Part shown: piece after piece, positions 8,616 through 16,698 of the stretch
Position numbering within the stretch: the first letter of the stretch is position 1
Layout of the letters: every line of letters starts with the position of its first letter
Assembly: GCF_020819595.1 (NCBI RefSeq)
Contig: NZ_JAJHNP010000027.1
Span: 1 to 64,000 of the forward strand
Source of the DNA: Streptomyces barringtoniae
GTDB taxonomy: Bacteria; Actinomycetota; Actinomycetes; Streptomycetales; Streptomycetaceae
Reading direction: 5' to 3'
Length of the DNA: 64,000 nt
Made by a program: the position numbers and the translations under genes
The notes under the pieces: generated by a model
What the model was told of the DNA's origin: nothing
Database searches by the model: none
Seen by the model: only the letters and a program-made list of their open reading frames with translations

Positions 8616-9215
8616 ATGACCACACCGCAGGATCTGTTCCTCGTCAGCCTCGACGTGCCCGGCGATCACCCCGTCGAGGCGGGCGACCTGTCGCTGGCAC
8701 TCGCGGGGGCCGAGCTGATCGACCTTCTCGGGGCGCGGGCGCTCACCCTGGACGGTGAGCGCATCGTGCCCGGGCCCGTGCTGACCACGGGCGACCGGAT
8801 GCTGGACGAGGCCGGGGCGGCGCTCGTGCGCAAGGAGCCGTACGAGACGGTCGAGGACTGGCTGTGGCGCCGGGGCGAGGGGCTGGCCACGGCCTACCGC
8901 GACGTCCTGGACACCGGGGGGCAGCTCTCCGGGAAGCGGCACCGCTGGCCGCACCGCGCCGACAGGGCGGCGGCCGCCGACACCCCGGCCCGGCGCCATG
9001 CCGCCGACCGCTGGTGGTCCCGCGAGCCGGTCCTCACCGGGCTCGCCGCCACCCTGGGCATCCAGGGCGAGCGGCCGCCCGAGGAGGAGCCCGGCGACGA
9101 GGCGGTCGTCACGGTGCTGCTGGCGGTCGGCGACGCGGTGACCGAGCTGGGGGCCGTACGGGAGCGGCGGCGCATCGAGAACGCGGCGTTCGACAACATC
9201 TGGCGCGCGCCGTAG
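8616..9215 (+). CDS. GPP34-family phosphoprotein
   Basis: A 199-residue protein with the GPP34 (Golgi phosphoprotein 3-like) layout: TPQDLFLVSLD at the start, ALAGAELIDLL, LTLDGERIVPG, an ED-W-L-W-RR segment and a C-terminal conserved region ending ERRRIENAAFDNIW. Eukaryotic members bind phosphatidylinositol 4-phosphate; Streptomyces encode several paralogues of unknown role, likely at the membrane surface. It is monocistronic, between two terminators. Confidence 0.88.
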   Translation: MTTPQDLFLVSLDVPGDHPVEAGDLSLALAGAELIDLLGARALTLDGERIVPGPVLTTGDRMLDEAGAALVRKEPYETVEDWLWRRGEGLATAYRDVLDTGGQLSGKRHRWPHRADRAAAADTPARRHAADRWWSREPVLTGLAATLGIQGERPPEEEPGDEAVVTVLLAVGDAVTELGAVRERRRIENAAFDNIWRAP

Positions 9216-9221
9216 CCGAGC

Positions 9222-9250
9222 GGGGGCGCTGCTCGCCGGGAGGCGCCCCC
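9222..9250. terminator. Hairpin between convergent GPP34 and cimA genes
   Basis: An 8-bp perfect stem (9222-9229 with 9243-9250) lies in the 52-base gap between two convergent genes and can serve both. Confidence 0.65.
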
Positions 9251-9267
9251 CTGCCGAACCGGCGGAG

Positions 9268-10878
9268 CTACTCCGCCGGTGTCACTCCCGCCCGCAGCAG
9301 GCCGTACGTGTACGCGTCCTCCAGGGCCTGCCAGGACGCCGCGATGACGTTCTCCGCCACGCCGACCGTGGACCACTCGCCGGCGCCGTCCGAGGTGGAG
9401 ATCAGGACGCGGGTGGTGGAGGAGGTGCCGTGCACGCCCTCCAGGATGCGGACCTTGTAGTCCACCAGGTCCAGCTTGGCGAGCTGCGGGTAGATCTTCT
9501 CCAGGGCCACGCGCAGCGCGCGGTCGAGGGCGTTGACCGGGCCGTTGCCCTCCGCCGTGGCGACGATCCGCTCGCTCTTGGCCCACAGCTTCACCGTGGC
9601 CTCGTTGGCGTGGGTGCCGTCGGGGCGGTCCTCGACGATGGCCCGCCAGGACTCCACGTCGAAGTACTTCAGCGGGCGGCCCTCGACCTCGGTCCGCAGC
9701 AACAGCTCGAAGCTCGCGTCCGCCGCCTCGTAGGTGTAGCCCTTGAGTTCGCGCTCCTTCACCCGCTCGACCACCCGGCCGACCAGTTCGCGGTCGCCGC
9801 CGAGGTCGATGCCGAGCTCCTTGCCCTTGAGCTCGACGGAGGCGCGGCCCGCCATGTCGGAGACCAGCATGCGCATGGTGTTGCCGACCAGCTCGGGGGC
9901 GATGTGCTGGTACAGGTCCGGGTCGACCTTGATCGCGGAGGCGTGCAGGCCGGCCTTGTGCGCGAAGGCCGACACGCCCACGTACGGCTGATGGGTGGAG
10001 GGCGTCAGGTTGACGACCTCGGCGATGGCGTGCGAGATCCGGGTCGTCTCGCGGAGCTTGCCGTCGGGCAGGACCTTCTTGCCGTACTTCAGCTCCAGGG
10101 CGGCGACGACCGGGAAGAGGTTGGCGTTGCCGACGCGCTCGCCGTAGCCGTTGGCGGTGCACTGCACGTGGGTGGCGCCCGCGTCGACGGCGGCGAGGGT
10201 GTTGGCGACCGCGCAGCCGGTGTCGTCCTGGGCGTGGATGCCGAGCCGGGCGCCGGTGTCGGCGAGGACGGTGGCGACGACGGCGTGGACCTGGGCGGGG
10301 AGCATGCCGCCGTTGGTGTCGCACAGGATCACGACGTCGGCGCCGGCCTCGGCGGCCGTACGGACGACGGCCTTGGCGTACTCGGGGTTGGCGCGGTAGC
10401 CGTCGAAGAAGTGCTCGCAGTCGACGAAGACCCGGCGGCCCTGAGCCGTCAGGTACGACACCGTGTCGCGGACCATCTCCAGGTTCTCGTCGAGTGTGGT
10501 GCGCAGCGCCAGTTCCACATGCCGGTCGTGCGACTTGGCGACCAGGGTGATCACCGGGGCGCCGGACTCGAGCAGGGCCCTGACCTGCGGGTCCTCGGCG
10601 GCTTTCGCACCGGCGCGGCGAGTGGCGCCGAAGGCGACCAGCTGGGCGTGCCTGAAGTCGATCTCCGCCTGCGCGCGGGCGAAGAACTCGGTGTCGCGGG
10701 GGTTCGCGCCGGGCCAGCCGCCCTCGATGAAGCCGACGCCGAAGTCGTCCAGGTGCCGTGCGATGGCGAGCTTGTCCGCGACGGTGAGGTTGATTCCCTC
10801 GCGCTGCGCGCCGTCGCGCAGCGTGGTGTCGAAGACGTGGAACGAGTCGTCGAGCTCGCTGGTTGCCGTCTCGGTCAT
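9268..10878 (-). CDS. cimA: (R)-citramalate synthase / 2-isopropylmalate synthase-like enzyme
   Basis: A 536-residue enzyme of the HMGL-like TIM-barrel family with the C-terminal LeuA allosteric domain. The opening FHVFDTTLRDGAQREGINL supplies the metal-binding Arg-Asp pair, followed by FIEGGWPGANPRD, CDTNGGMLP and HAQDDTGCAVANTL. The long spacing and the sequence VQCTANGYGERVGNANL mark the CimA branch, which condenses pyruvate and acetyl-CoA to citramalate on the threonine-independent route to isoleucine. The start at 10878 is taken from an AGGAG ten bases upstream; the frame stays open upstream but runs through an attenuator-like hairpin. Likely regulated by attenuation (see 10992-11108). 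Alternative: a leucine-pathway LeuA paralogue. Confidence 0.88.
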   Translation of the reverse strand: MTETATSELDDSFHVFDTTLRDGAQREGINLTVADKLAIARHLDDFGVGFIEGGWPGANPRDTEFFARAQAEIDFRHAQLVAFGATRRAGAKAAEDPQVRALLESGAPVITLVAKSHDRHVELALRTTLDENLEMVRDTVSYLTAQGRRVFVDCEHFFDGYRANPEYAKAVVRTAAEAGADVVILCDTNGGMLPAQVHAVVATVLADTGARLGIHAQDDTGCAVANTLAAVDAGATHVQCTANGYGERVGNANLFPVVAALELKYGKKVLPDGKLRETTRISHAIAEVVNLTPSTHQPYVGVSAFAHKAGLHASAIKVDPDLYQHIAPELVGNTMRMLVSDMAGRASVELKGKELGIDLGGDRELVGRVVERVKERELKGYTYEAADASFELLLRTEVEGRPLKYFDVESWRAIVEDRPDGTHANEATVKLWAKSERIVATAEGNGPVNALDRALRVALEKIYPQLAKLDLVDYKVRILEGVHGTSSTTRVLISTSDGAGEWSTVGVAENVIAASWQALEDAYTYGLLRAGVTPAE

Positions 10879-10991
10879 GGTGTCAAGGCTCCTGTTGTGG
10901 ATCTTCGGTCTTACCGGAATGACCGGCTCCACCGTCCCCCCAATGGTCCCTCGCGCTTGCCGTTCCCCGGCTGAAGGTGGGCCGGAAAACG

Positions 10992-11017
10992 AAAAAACCC
11001 CTCGCGGGTGCGAGAGG
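10992..11017 (-). terminator. Putative attenuator hairpin upstream of cimA
   Basis: On the leftward strand an 8-bp stem (11017-11010 with 11005-10998, one G-U pair, four-base loop) is followed by six U residues (10997-10992), 114 bases before the cimA start. It closely resembles the attenuator before ilvB in both stem sequence and U run. Confidence 0.65.
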
Positions 11018-11072
11018 TCTGCGCGCGGGTCGAGGACGACGGTGGCCACCCGCACCTGGTCGTACGAGGTGG

Positions 11073-11108
11073 TCACTGCGGACCGGCGCGCCTGCTGCCA
11101 ATAATCAT
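11073..11108 (-). CDS. Putative leader peptide of cimA (MIIGSRRAGPQ)
   Basis: An 11-codon frame starting ATG ATT ATT, so the second and third codons are both the Ile codon ATT, which is very rare in Streptomyces. It ends 56 bases before the attenuator-like stem. Ribosome stalling at these codons under isoleucine limitation would fit control of an isoleucine-pathway enzyme. The weak point is the ribosome-binding site: nothing clearly like GGAGG precedes the ATG. Confidence 0.5.
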   Translation of the reverse strand: MIIGSRRAGPQ

Positions 11109-11166
11109 GGCGAACGAGAGCACGGGGGCAGTCTGGCACACCCCCGTCCCCGGCTCCGCGACCGTC

Positions 11167-12489
11167 TCAGGATGCGGTCGTCAGACTGGAATCCGTGCGG
11201 TCCCCCGCCCGGGCGAGGTCCAGGTCCTTCGTCTCCCGCATGGCGACGTACACCACCAGGGACACGGCGGCGCAGCCCGCCACGTACCAGGAGAAGCCGG
11301 ACTCGATACCGGCGTTCTTGAACCACAGGGCGACGTATTCCGCCGTGCCGCCGAAGAGCGCGTTGGCGATGGCGTACGGCAGGGCCACGCCGAGGGCACG
11401 CACCCCGGTCGGGAACAGCTCGGCCTTCACACAGGCGTTGATCGAGGTGTAGCCGGTGACGACGACCAGCGCGAGCAGGGCGAGACCGAGGGCCGGCCAG
11501 AAGCTGCCCGCGTGTTTGAGCAGGGTCATGATCGGCACGGTGAGGAGAGTGGAGCCGACCGCGAAGGTGATCAGCAGCGGGCGGCGGCCGATCCGGTCCG
11601 ACAGGGCGCCGGCGAGCGGCTGGAGGCAGGCGAAGACGATCAGCGCGGTGAAGGACACCAGCGTCGCCGTCTGCTTGGACAATCCGGCCGAGTTGGACAG
11701 GTACTTGGTCAGATAGGTGGTGTACGTGTAGTACGCGACCGTGCCGCCCATGGTGAGGGCGATGACCAGGAACGCCTCCCGCCGGTGCCGCCACAGCGCG
11801 CGCAGGGTGCCGCGCTCCTGGGTGTGGGAGGCGTCCTCCTCGTACACCTCGGTCTCCAGCATGGTGCGCCGCAGGTAGAAGACGATCGCGGCGCCGAGCG
11901 CGCCCACGACGAACGGGATGCGCCAGCCGTAGCTGTGCAGCGCGCCGTCGGACATGGTGCGTTGCAGGACGATCAGCAGGCCGAGGCCGACGATCTGGCC
12001 GGCGGTCATGGAGACGTACTGGAAGCTGGAGGCGAACCCGCGCCGCTTCGGGTCCGAGGCCTCGGTCAGATAGGTGGCGCTGGCCGCGTACTCACCGCCC
12101 ACCGACAGGCCCTGCAGCAGTCGGGCGACGAGCAGCACGAGCGCGCCGCCGTAGCCGGCGACCGCGTAGGTCGGGGCGACGGCGATGAGGATCGCGGACG
12201 CCGACATCAGCGTGACGGTCAGCGTCAGCGCCGCCTTGCGGCCCCTGCGGTCGCCGACCCGCCCCAGCAGCCAGCCGCCCACGGGGCGCATGAAGAACCC
12301 GACGGCGAAGATGCCGGCGGTGTTCATGAGCTGGGCGGTGGGGTTGCCGCTCGGGAAGAACGCGCCGGCGAAATAGGTGGCGAAGCTCGCGTACACGAAC
12401 CAGTCGAACCACTCGACCATGTTGCCCGCCGAACCGACCCAGATCTTCTTCCAGTGTTGTCGTCCCATGCGCCGGTACATGCCCGGCAC
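11167..12489 (-). CDS. MHS-family MFS transporter (metabolite:H+ symporter)
   Basis: A 440-residue, 12-helix major facilitator. The motif IWVGSAGNMVEWFDWFVYAS near the N-terminus is characteristic of the metabolite:H+ symporter (KgtP/ProP/ShiA) family, with RPVGGWLLGRVGDRRGRK as the loop 2-3 signature and an RLLQGLSVGGEYA motif. Members import dicarboxylates, betaine, shikimate and similar small polar metabolites. It starts with GTG, 17 bases after the TetR stop (an ATG three codons in is the alternative), and is the last gene of the operon that begins with the urease-like subunits. Substrate unknown; a nitrogen compound is inferred from the neighbours. Confidence 0.88.
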   Translation of the reverse strand: MPGMYRRMGRQHWKKIWVGSAGNMVEWFDWFVYASFATYFAGAFFPSGNPTAQLMNTAGIFAVGFFMRPVGGWLLGRVGDRRGRKAALTLTVTLMSASAILIAVAPTYAVAGYGGALVLLVARLLQGLSVGGEYAASATYLTEASDPKRRGFASSFQYVSMTAGQIVGLGLLIVLQRTMSDGALHSYGWRIPFVVGALGAAIVFYLRRTMLETEVYEEDASHTQERGTLRALWRHRREAFLVIALTMGGTVAYYTYTTYLTKYLSNSAGLSKQTATLVSFTALIVFACLQPLAGALSDRIGRRPLLITFAVGSTLLTVPIMTLLKHAGSFWPALGLALLALVVVTGYTSINACVKAELFPTGVRALGVALPYAIANALFGGTAEYVALWFKNAGIESGFSWYVAGCAAVSLVVYVAMRETKDLDLARAGDRTDSSLTTAS

Positions 12490-12506
12490 CGGAGCGGACG
12501 ATTCCT

Positions 12507-13118
12507 TTACCCGGCCGGCATCTGGAGGGAGTCGGCGATGAACTCCCGTACGTGCGCCAGCACTTGGTCGCGCCCGGTGCCGCGCAGCCCGATGGCGACG
12601 TGGATGGAGAACCCGTCGAGCAGCGCACGCAGCCTGGTGGCGAAGCGGTCGGGGTCCACCCGGCGGAACTCACCGCGCGACACGCCCTCGGCGATCAGTG
12701 CGACCAGGTCGCGATGCCACGCGCCCTCGATGGCGACCTGCCGGGCGCGGGCTTCGTCGTCGGCGTTCTGCGAGCGGTTCCAGACCTCCAGCCACAGCGT
12801 CCAGTGCGGGTCGCGGTGGCCGTCGGGGACGTACAGGTCGACGTAGGCCGCCAGGCGCTCGCTCGCCGTCGCGGGGCCGGTGAGCAGCCTGCCCCGCTCC
12901 GCGCCGAGCCGCCCCTCGCTCCACTCCAGGGTCTGCAGCAGCAGCTCGTCCTTGGAGCGGAAGTAGTACAGGAGATGGCCGCTGCTCATCCCGACCTCGC
13001 GGCCGAGCGCCGCCATGGTGAGCTTCTCCAGACCGCGCTCGGCGATCATGTCCATGGCGGCGGCGAGCACCTCCTCGCGCGGCGGCGCGTTCCTCCGCGC
13101 CCGTGCCGCACCGGCCAT
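12507..13118 (-). CDS. TetR-family regulator (BetI-like C-terminal domain)
   Basis: A 203-residue protein. The N-terminal helix-turn-helix is clear (MIAERGLEKLTMAALGREVGMSSGHLLYYFRSKDELL). The C-terminal ligand domain with YVDLYVPDGHRDPHWTLWLEVWNRS and LRALLDGFSIHVAIGL resembles the BetI/TetR_C_6 group, often sensors of choline, polyamine or other small cationic metabolites. AGGAGA lies before the ATG. It sits inside the operon, 16 bases after the agmatine deiminase stop and 17 before the transporter, so it probably controls the operon and senses its substrate. Confidence 0.9.
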   Translation of the reverse strand: MAGAARARRNAPPREEVLAAAMDMIAERGLEKLTMAALGREVGMSSGHLLYYFRSKDELLLQTLEWSEGRLGAERGRLLTGPATASERLAAYVDLYVPDGHRDPHWTLWLEVWNRSQNADDEARARQVAIEGAWHRDLVALIAEGVSRGEFRRVDPDRFATRLRALLDGFSIHVAIGLRGTGRDQVLAHVREFIADSLQMPAG

Positions 13119-13134
13119 CCCTGTCTCCTACATC

Positions 13135-14175
13135 TCAGACCTTCGGCTGCTGCTGGGTGATGCAGTGGATGCCGCCCCCACCCGCAAAGATCGTACGCGC
13201 GTCCACCAGGGTCACGGTCCGCTCGGGGAAGAGCCGGCGGAAGATCCCGGCGGCGATCTCGTCGCGCGGGTCGTCGAAGCCGCACAGCACCAGGCCGCCG
13301 TTGCAGATGTAGTGGTTGATGTAGGAGTAGTCGGCCCAGTGGCCGTCGGCCTCCAGGACGGTCGGCGCGGGGACCTCCACGACCTCCAGGGCGCGGCCCC
13401 GGGCGTCCGTCTGGGAGCGCAGGATGCCGATGACCTCCTTGGTGACCTCGTGGTCGGGGTGGGCCGGGTCCGGCTGGGAGTGCGCCACGACCACACCCGG
13501 GCGGGCGAAGGCGGCGACGATGTCGACGTGGCCGAGGGTGCCGAAGCCGTAGGGGGGGTAGTCGCCGGTCAGGCCGCGCGGCAGCCAGATCGCCTTCTCC
13601 GTGCCGAGGTGGGCGTGGATCTCGGCCTCGACCTCCTCCTTGGACCAGTGCGGGTTGCGCTCGGGGCCGAGCTGCACGGTCTCGGTGAGCAGCACGGTGC
13701 CCTCGCCGTCGACGTGGATCGCGCCGCCCTCGTTGACCAGCTTCGAGGCGTACGTCCTGGCGTCCGCGAGGTCGCAGACGTATGCGGCGATCTTGGAGTC
13801 GTGCTCCCAGCGGGCCCAGTCCTGGGCGCCCCAGCCGTTGAACGTCCAGTCCACGGCGGCCAGTTGCCCGCGGCCGTTGGTCAGGAAGGTGGGGCCGATG
13901 TCCCGCATCCAGGCGTCGTCCAGCTCGCGCTCGACGGTGTCGACGTCCGGGCCGAGCAGCGCCTGCGCCTGCGCCGACTGACCGGGACCGCAGACGACCG
14001 TCACCGGCTCGAAGCGGCGGATCGCGCGGGCCACCGAGGCCCAGGCGGCGCGGGAGGCCGCGAGGTCGTCCGGGTCGTCGAAGGTGGGGTTGGGGCCCGG
14101 CCACGCCATCCAGGTGCGCTCGTGCGGGGTCCACTCGGCGGGCATGCGGAAGCCGTCGGCGGCGGGGGTCGTCAT
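13135..14175 (-). CDS. Agmatine deiminase-family protein
   Basis: A 346-residue guanidino-group hydrolase of the PAD_porph/AguA family, which converts agmatine to N-carbamoylputrescine and ammonia. Visible features: MPAEWTPHERTWMAWP at the N-terminus, DAWMRDIGPTF with the substrate-binding acids, NEGGAIHVDGEGTVLLTE, GHVDIVAAFARPGVV, and the terminal GGGGIHCITQQQP with the catalytic cysteine. Length is normal. It is 16 bases downstream of ureC and 16 upstream of the tetR gene, so it is co-transcribed with both. No N-carbamoylputrescine amidase is adjacent, so the fate of its product is open. Other guanidino substrates are possible. Confidence 0.9.
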   Translation of the reverse strand: MTTPAADGFRMPAEWTPHERTWMAWPGPNPTFDDPDDLAASRAAWASVARAIRRFEPVTVVCGPGQSAQAQALLGPDVDTVERELDDAWMRDIGPTFLTNGRGQLAAVDWTFNGWGAQDWARWEHDSKIAAYVCDLADARTYASKLVNEGGAIHVDGEGTVLLTETVQLGPERNPHWSKEEVEAEIHAHLGTEKAIWLPRGLTGDYPPYGFGTLGHVDIVAAFARPGVVVAHSQPDPAHPDHEVTKEVIGILRSQTDARGRALEVVEVPAPTVLEADGHWADYSYINHYICNGGLVLCGFDDPRDEIAAGIFRRLFPERTVTLVDARTIFAGGGGIHCITQQQPKV

Positions 14176-14191
14176 AGGAATTCCCGGATTC

Positions 14192-15874
14192 TCAGAGGAA
14201 GTAGAGGCGGTTGAGGGAGACGGAGTCGGCGGGCTCGGAGCGCAGCGGGTCGCCGTCGAGGGTGACCAGACCGGTGCGCTGGTCGACGTCGACCGCGCCG
14301 ATGCGGGCGTTCAGCCGCAGGTCGGCCGGGCCGATGCCCCGGGTGCCGCGCACGGCGACCCTTCTGCGCCGCGTGGGCATCGCGTCGTTGCCCTGGTCGA
14401 CGGCGGCCCGGGCGACGAACGCGACCGAGATGTCGGCGGCCGTGGCACCGTAGGAGCCGAACTGCGGCCCCAGGACGAGGGGTTCGCAGGTGTCGGTGGC
14501 CGCGTTGGGGTCGCCGACCACGCCGTACGCCGGGAAGCCGGCCTTGAGGACGAGCTGCGGCTTGGCGCCGAAGTACTCCGGGCGCCACAGCACGATGTCG
14601 GCGAGCTTGCCGGGCTCGATCGAGCCGACCTCGTGGGAGAGGCCGTGCGCGATGGCGGGGTTGATGGTCAGCTTGGCCATGTAGCGCAGCACGCGGGCGT
14701 TGTCGTCGCCCTCGCCGTCGCCCTCCAGGGGCCCCAGCTCGGCCTTCATCTTGCCGGCCATGGCGAAGGTACGGCGGACGGTCTCACCGGCCCGGCCCAT
14801 GCCCTGGGCGTCGGAGGAGGTGATGCCGATCGCGCCCAGGTCGTGCAGCACGTCCTCGGCGCCCATGGTGCCGGCGCGGATGCGGTCACGGGCCATGGCG
14901 GCGTCGCCGGGCAGGTCGGGCTTGAGGTCGTGGACGGAGACGATCATGCCGTAGTGCTCGGCGACCGCGTCCCGGCCGAAGGGCAGCGTGGGGTTGGTGG
15001 AGGAGCCGATGACGTTCGGGACGCCGGCCATCTTCAGCACGTTGGGCACGTGTCCGCCGCCGCAGCCCTCGATGTGGAAGGCGTGGATGGTGCGGCCCTC
15101 CAACACCTTCAGGGTGTCCTCGACCGACAGGCACTCGTTCAGGCCGTCGCTGTGCAGGGCCACCTGCACGTCGTGCTCCTCGGCGACCCGCAGGGCGGTG
15201 TCCAGGGCCCGGGTGTGGGCGCCCATGTCCTCGTGCACCTTGAAGCCGGACGCGCCGCCCTCGGCCAGCGCCTCGACCAGGGGGGCGCCGTGGGAGGACG
15301 AACCCCGGCCCAGGAAGCCGATGTTGACCGGCCAGGCGTCGAAGGCGTTGAAGGCGTGGCGCAGCGCCCAGGGCGAGTTGACGCCGACCCCCCAGACGGG
15401 GCCGAACTCCTGCCCGATGATCGTGGTCACGCCGGAGGCGAGGGAGGCCTCCATGATGCGCGGCGACAGCAGGTGGACATGGGTGTCGACGGCCCCCGCG
15501 GTGGCGATCAGCCCCTCACCGGAGACGATCGACGTGCCCGTGCCGACGACGACGTCCACGCCGTCGAGGGTGTCCGGGTTGCCGGCCCGCCCGATCGAGC
15601 AGATCCGGCCCTCCCGGATGCCGATGGAGACCTTCCGGATGCCCTGGGCGGCGTCGATCACCACGACGTTGCTGATGACGACGTCACAGGTCTCGCGGAC
15701 GGCGGCGGCCTTCAGGTGCAGTCCGTCGCGGGCGGTCTTGCCGAAGCCGGCCAGGAACTCGTCGCCGTAGCGCTGGGAGTCGGACTCCACGCGGATCGTG
15801 AGCCCGCTGTCGCCGAGGCGGATGCGGTCGCCGGCGCGGGGGCCGTGGGTGGCGGCGTACTCGTAGGGGTTCAT
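14192..15874 (-). CDS. ureC: Urease alpha subunit-like amidohydrolase with altered active-site flap
   Basis: A 560-residue member of the urease alpha family. The metal-centre residues are present: H132 and H134 (DTHVHLLSP), carbamylated-lysine candidate K212 with H214 (GFKVHEDMG), H241 (HSDGLNE), H275 (GCGGGHVPN) and D355 (SSDAQGMGR). The mobile flap differs: where classical ureases read VCHHLD (flap Cys and general-acid His), this protein reads VSVHDL (312-317), and the conserved HEDWG is HEDMG. Its start overlaps the ureAB stop (ATGA). No ureD, ureE, ureF or ureG is present in the window. It may be a divergent urease matured elsewhere in trans or an amidohydrolase with another substrate. 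Confidence 0.85.
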   Translation of the reverse strand: MNPYEYAATHGPRAGDRIRLGDSGLTIRVESDSQRYGDEFLAGFGKTARDGLHLKAAAVRETCDVVISNVVVIDAAQGIRKVSIGIREGRICSIGRAGNPDTLDGVDVVVGTGTSIVSGEGLIATAGAVDTHVHLLSPRIMEASLASGVTTIIGQEFGPVWGVGVNSPWALRHAFNAFDAWPVNIGFLGRGSSSHGAPLVEALAEGGASGFKVHEDMGAHTRALDTALRVAEEHDVQVALHSDGLNECLSVEDTLKVLEGRTIHAFHIEGCGGGHVPNVLKMAGVPNVIGSSTNPTLPFGRDAVAEHYGMIVSVHDLKPDLPGDAAMARDRIRAGTMGAEDVLHDLGAIGITSSDAQGMGRAGETVRRTFAMAGKMKAELGPLEGDGEGDDNARVLRYMAKLTINPAIAHGLSHEVGSIEPGKLADIVLWRPEYFGAKPQLVLKAGFPAYGVVGDPNAATDTCEPLVLGPQFGSYGATAADISVAFVARAAVDQGNDAMPTRRRRVAVRGTRGIGPADLRLNARIGAVDVDQRTGLVTLDGDPLRSEPADSVSLNRLYFL

Positions 15875-16554
15875 CGGTTCTCAGCTCCCAGGTATCCGCA
15901 GGCTTCGGCCCTGCGCAGGGCCTCCTCCTTCGCGCCGGGCGCGTCCAGCGGCCCGTCGACCAGTCCGGCGAAGCCGATCGCGATCCGGTCGCCGCCGATC
16001 GGCACCAGTCCCACCTCGACGCTCTCGCCGGGGCCGAAGCGCACCGAGGAGCCCGCGGGGACGGCGAGGCGCATCCCGTAGGCCGTCCCCCGTGCGAAGT
16101 CCAGCCGCGGGTTGGCCTCGAAGAAGTGGAAGTGGGAGGTGACGGAGACCGGCACGGTCGCCGTGTTGGTGACCGTGAGCCGTACCACCGCCTCCGGTTC
16201 GACGTGCTCGGGCGCCGGGAGCAGCGCGCCCGGTGCCCGGTCGCCGAGGCCGCCGCCGATGGGGTCGGAGACCACCGCGAGCCGGGAGCCGTCGTCGAAG
16301 ACCGCCTCGACCATCACCTCGGTGACGACGTCGCCGACACCCGGCAGGACGTCCTCCGGGCCGAGCACGCTGCGGGCCGCCTCGATGGCCTCGGCGAGCC
16401 GCCGACCGTCCCGGGCCGCCTCGCACACGGTGTCCGCGATCAGCGCGGTCGCCTCCGGCACGTTGAGCCTGAGGCCGCGCGCCCGGCGGGCCCGGGCCAG
16501 CTCGGCGGCTCCGAAGAGCAGCAGCCGGTCACGTTCCGTGGGGGTCAGTCTCAC
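15871..16554 (-). CDS. ureAB: Fused urease gamma-beta subunit (UreAB)
   Basis: A 227-residue fusion: residues 1-100 are the gamma subunit (RLTPTERDRLLLFGAAELARARRARG, ALIADTVCEAARDG, VLPGV) and about 105-227 the beta subunit (NTATVPVSVTSHFHFFEANPRL, RGTAYGMRLAVPAGSSVRF, DRIAIGFAGLVDG). Fused UreAB occurs in Helicobacter and in a second, accessory-free urease locus of Streptomyces. The start is set at GTG 16554, nine bases after a perfect AAGGAGG; an upstream ATG at 16581 would place that site inside the gene. It is the first gene of a five-gene leftward operon and is divergent from an NCS1 permease. Confidence 0.9.
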   Translation of the reverse strand: MRLTPTERDRLLLFGAAELARARRARGLRLNVPEATALIADTVCEAARDGRRLAEAIEAARSVLGPEDVLPGVGDVVTEVMVEAVFDDGSRLAVVSDPIGGGLGDRAPGALLPAPEHVEPEAVVRLTVTNTATVPVSVTSHFHFFEANPRLDFARGTAYGMRLAVPAGSSVRFGPGESVEVGLVPIGGDRIAIGFAGLVDGPLDAPGAKEEALRRAEACGYLGAENR

Positions 16555-16581
16555 GACGCGGCACCTCCTTGCCTTCCACAC

Positions 16582-16667
16582 TTTAGAACATCACTCTAAA
16601 CACAGAATTCATGAAACTGAAGCATTGACTGCTGGCTTTGTTTCACAGACATTGAACGTCGCTCAAA
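16582..16667. promoter_or_regulatory. Paired operator-like elements between ureAB and the permease
   Basis: Two related dyads lie in this divergent gap: TTTAGA-N7-TCTAAA (16582-16600) and TTGA-N7-TCAA (16652-16666). Their cores share GAACrTCrCTC (GAACATCACTC and GAACGTCGCTC), so they look like two copies of one binding site, each close to one of the two genes. The TetR in the operon is the obvious candidate ligand. Confidence 0.5.
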
Positions 16668-16698
16668 CCGAACCGGCGGGAGTCGAAGGAGACCAGCC

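Noticed and set aside
10879..11139. An N-terminal extension of cimA in the same frame
   Set aside because: It would translate through a terminator-like hairpin with a U run, and a good AGGAG is placed for ATG 10878.
14192..16554. A complete, ordinary urease operon
   Set aside because: No ureD, ureE, ureF or ureG is present here and the UreC flap residues are not those of known ureases; I therefore call it urease-like.
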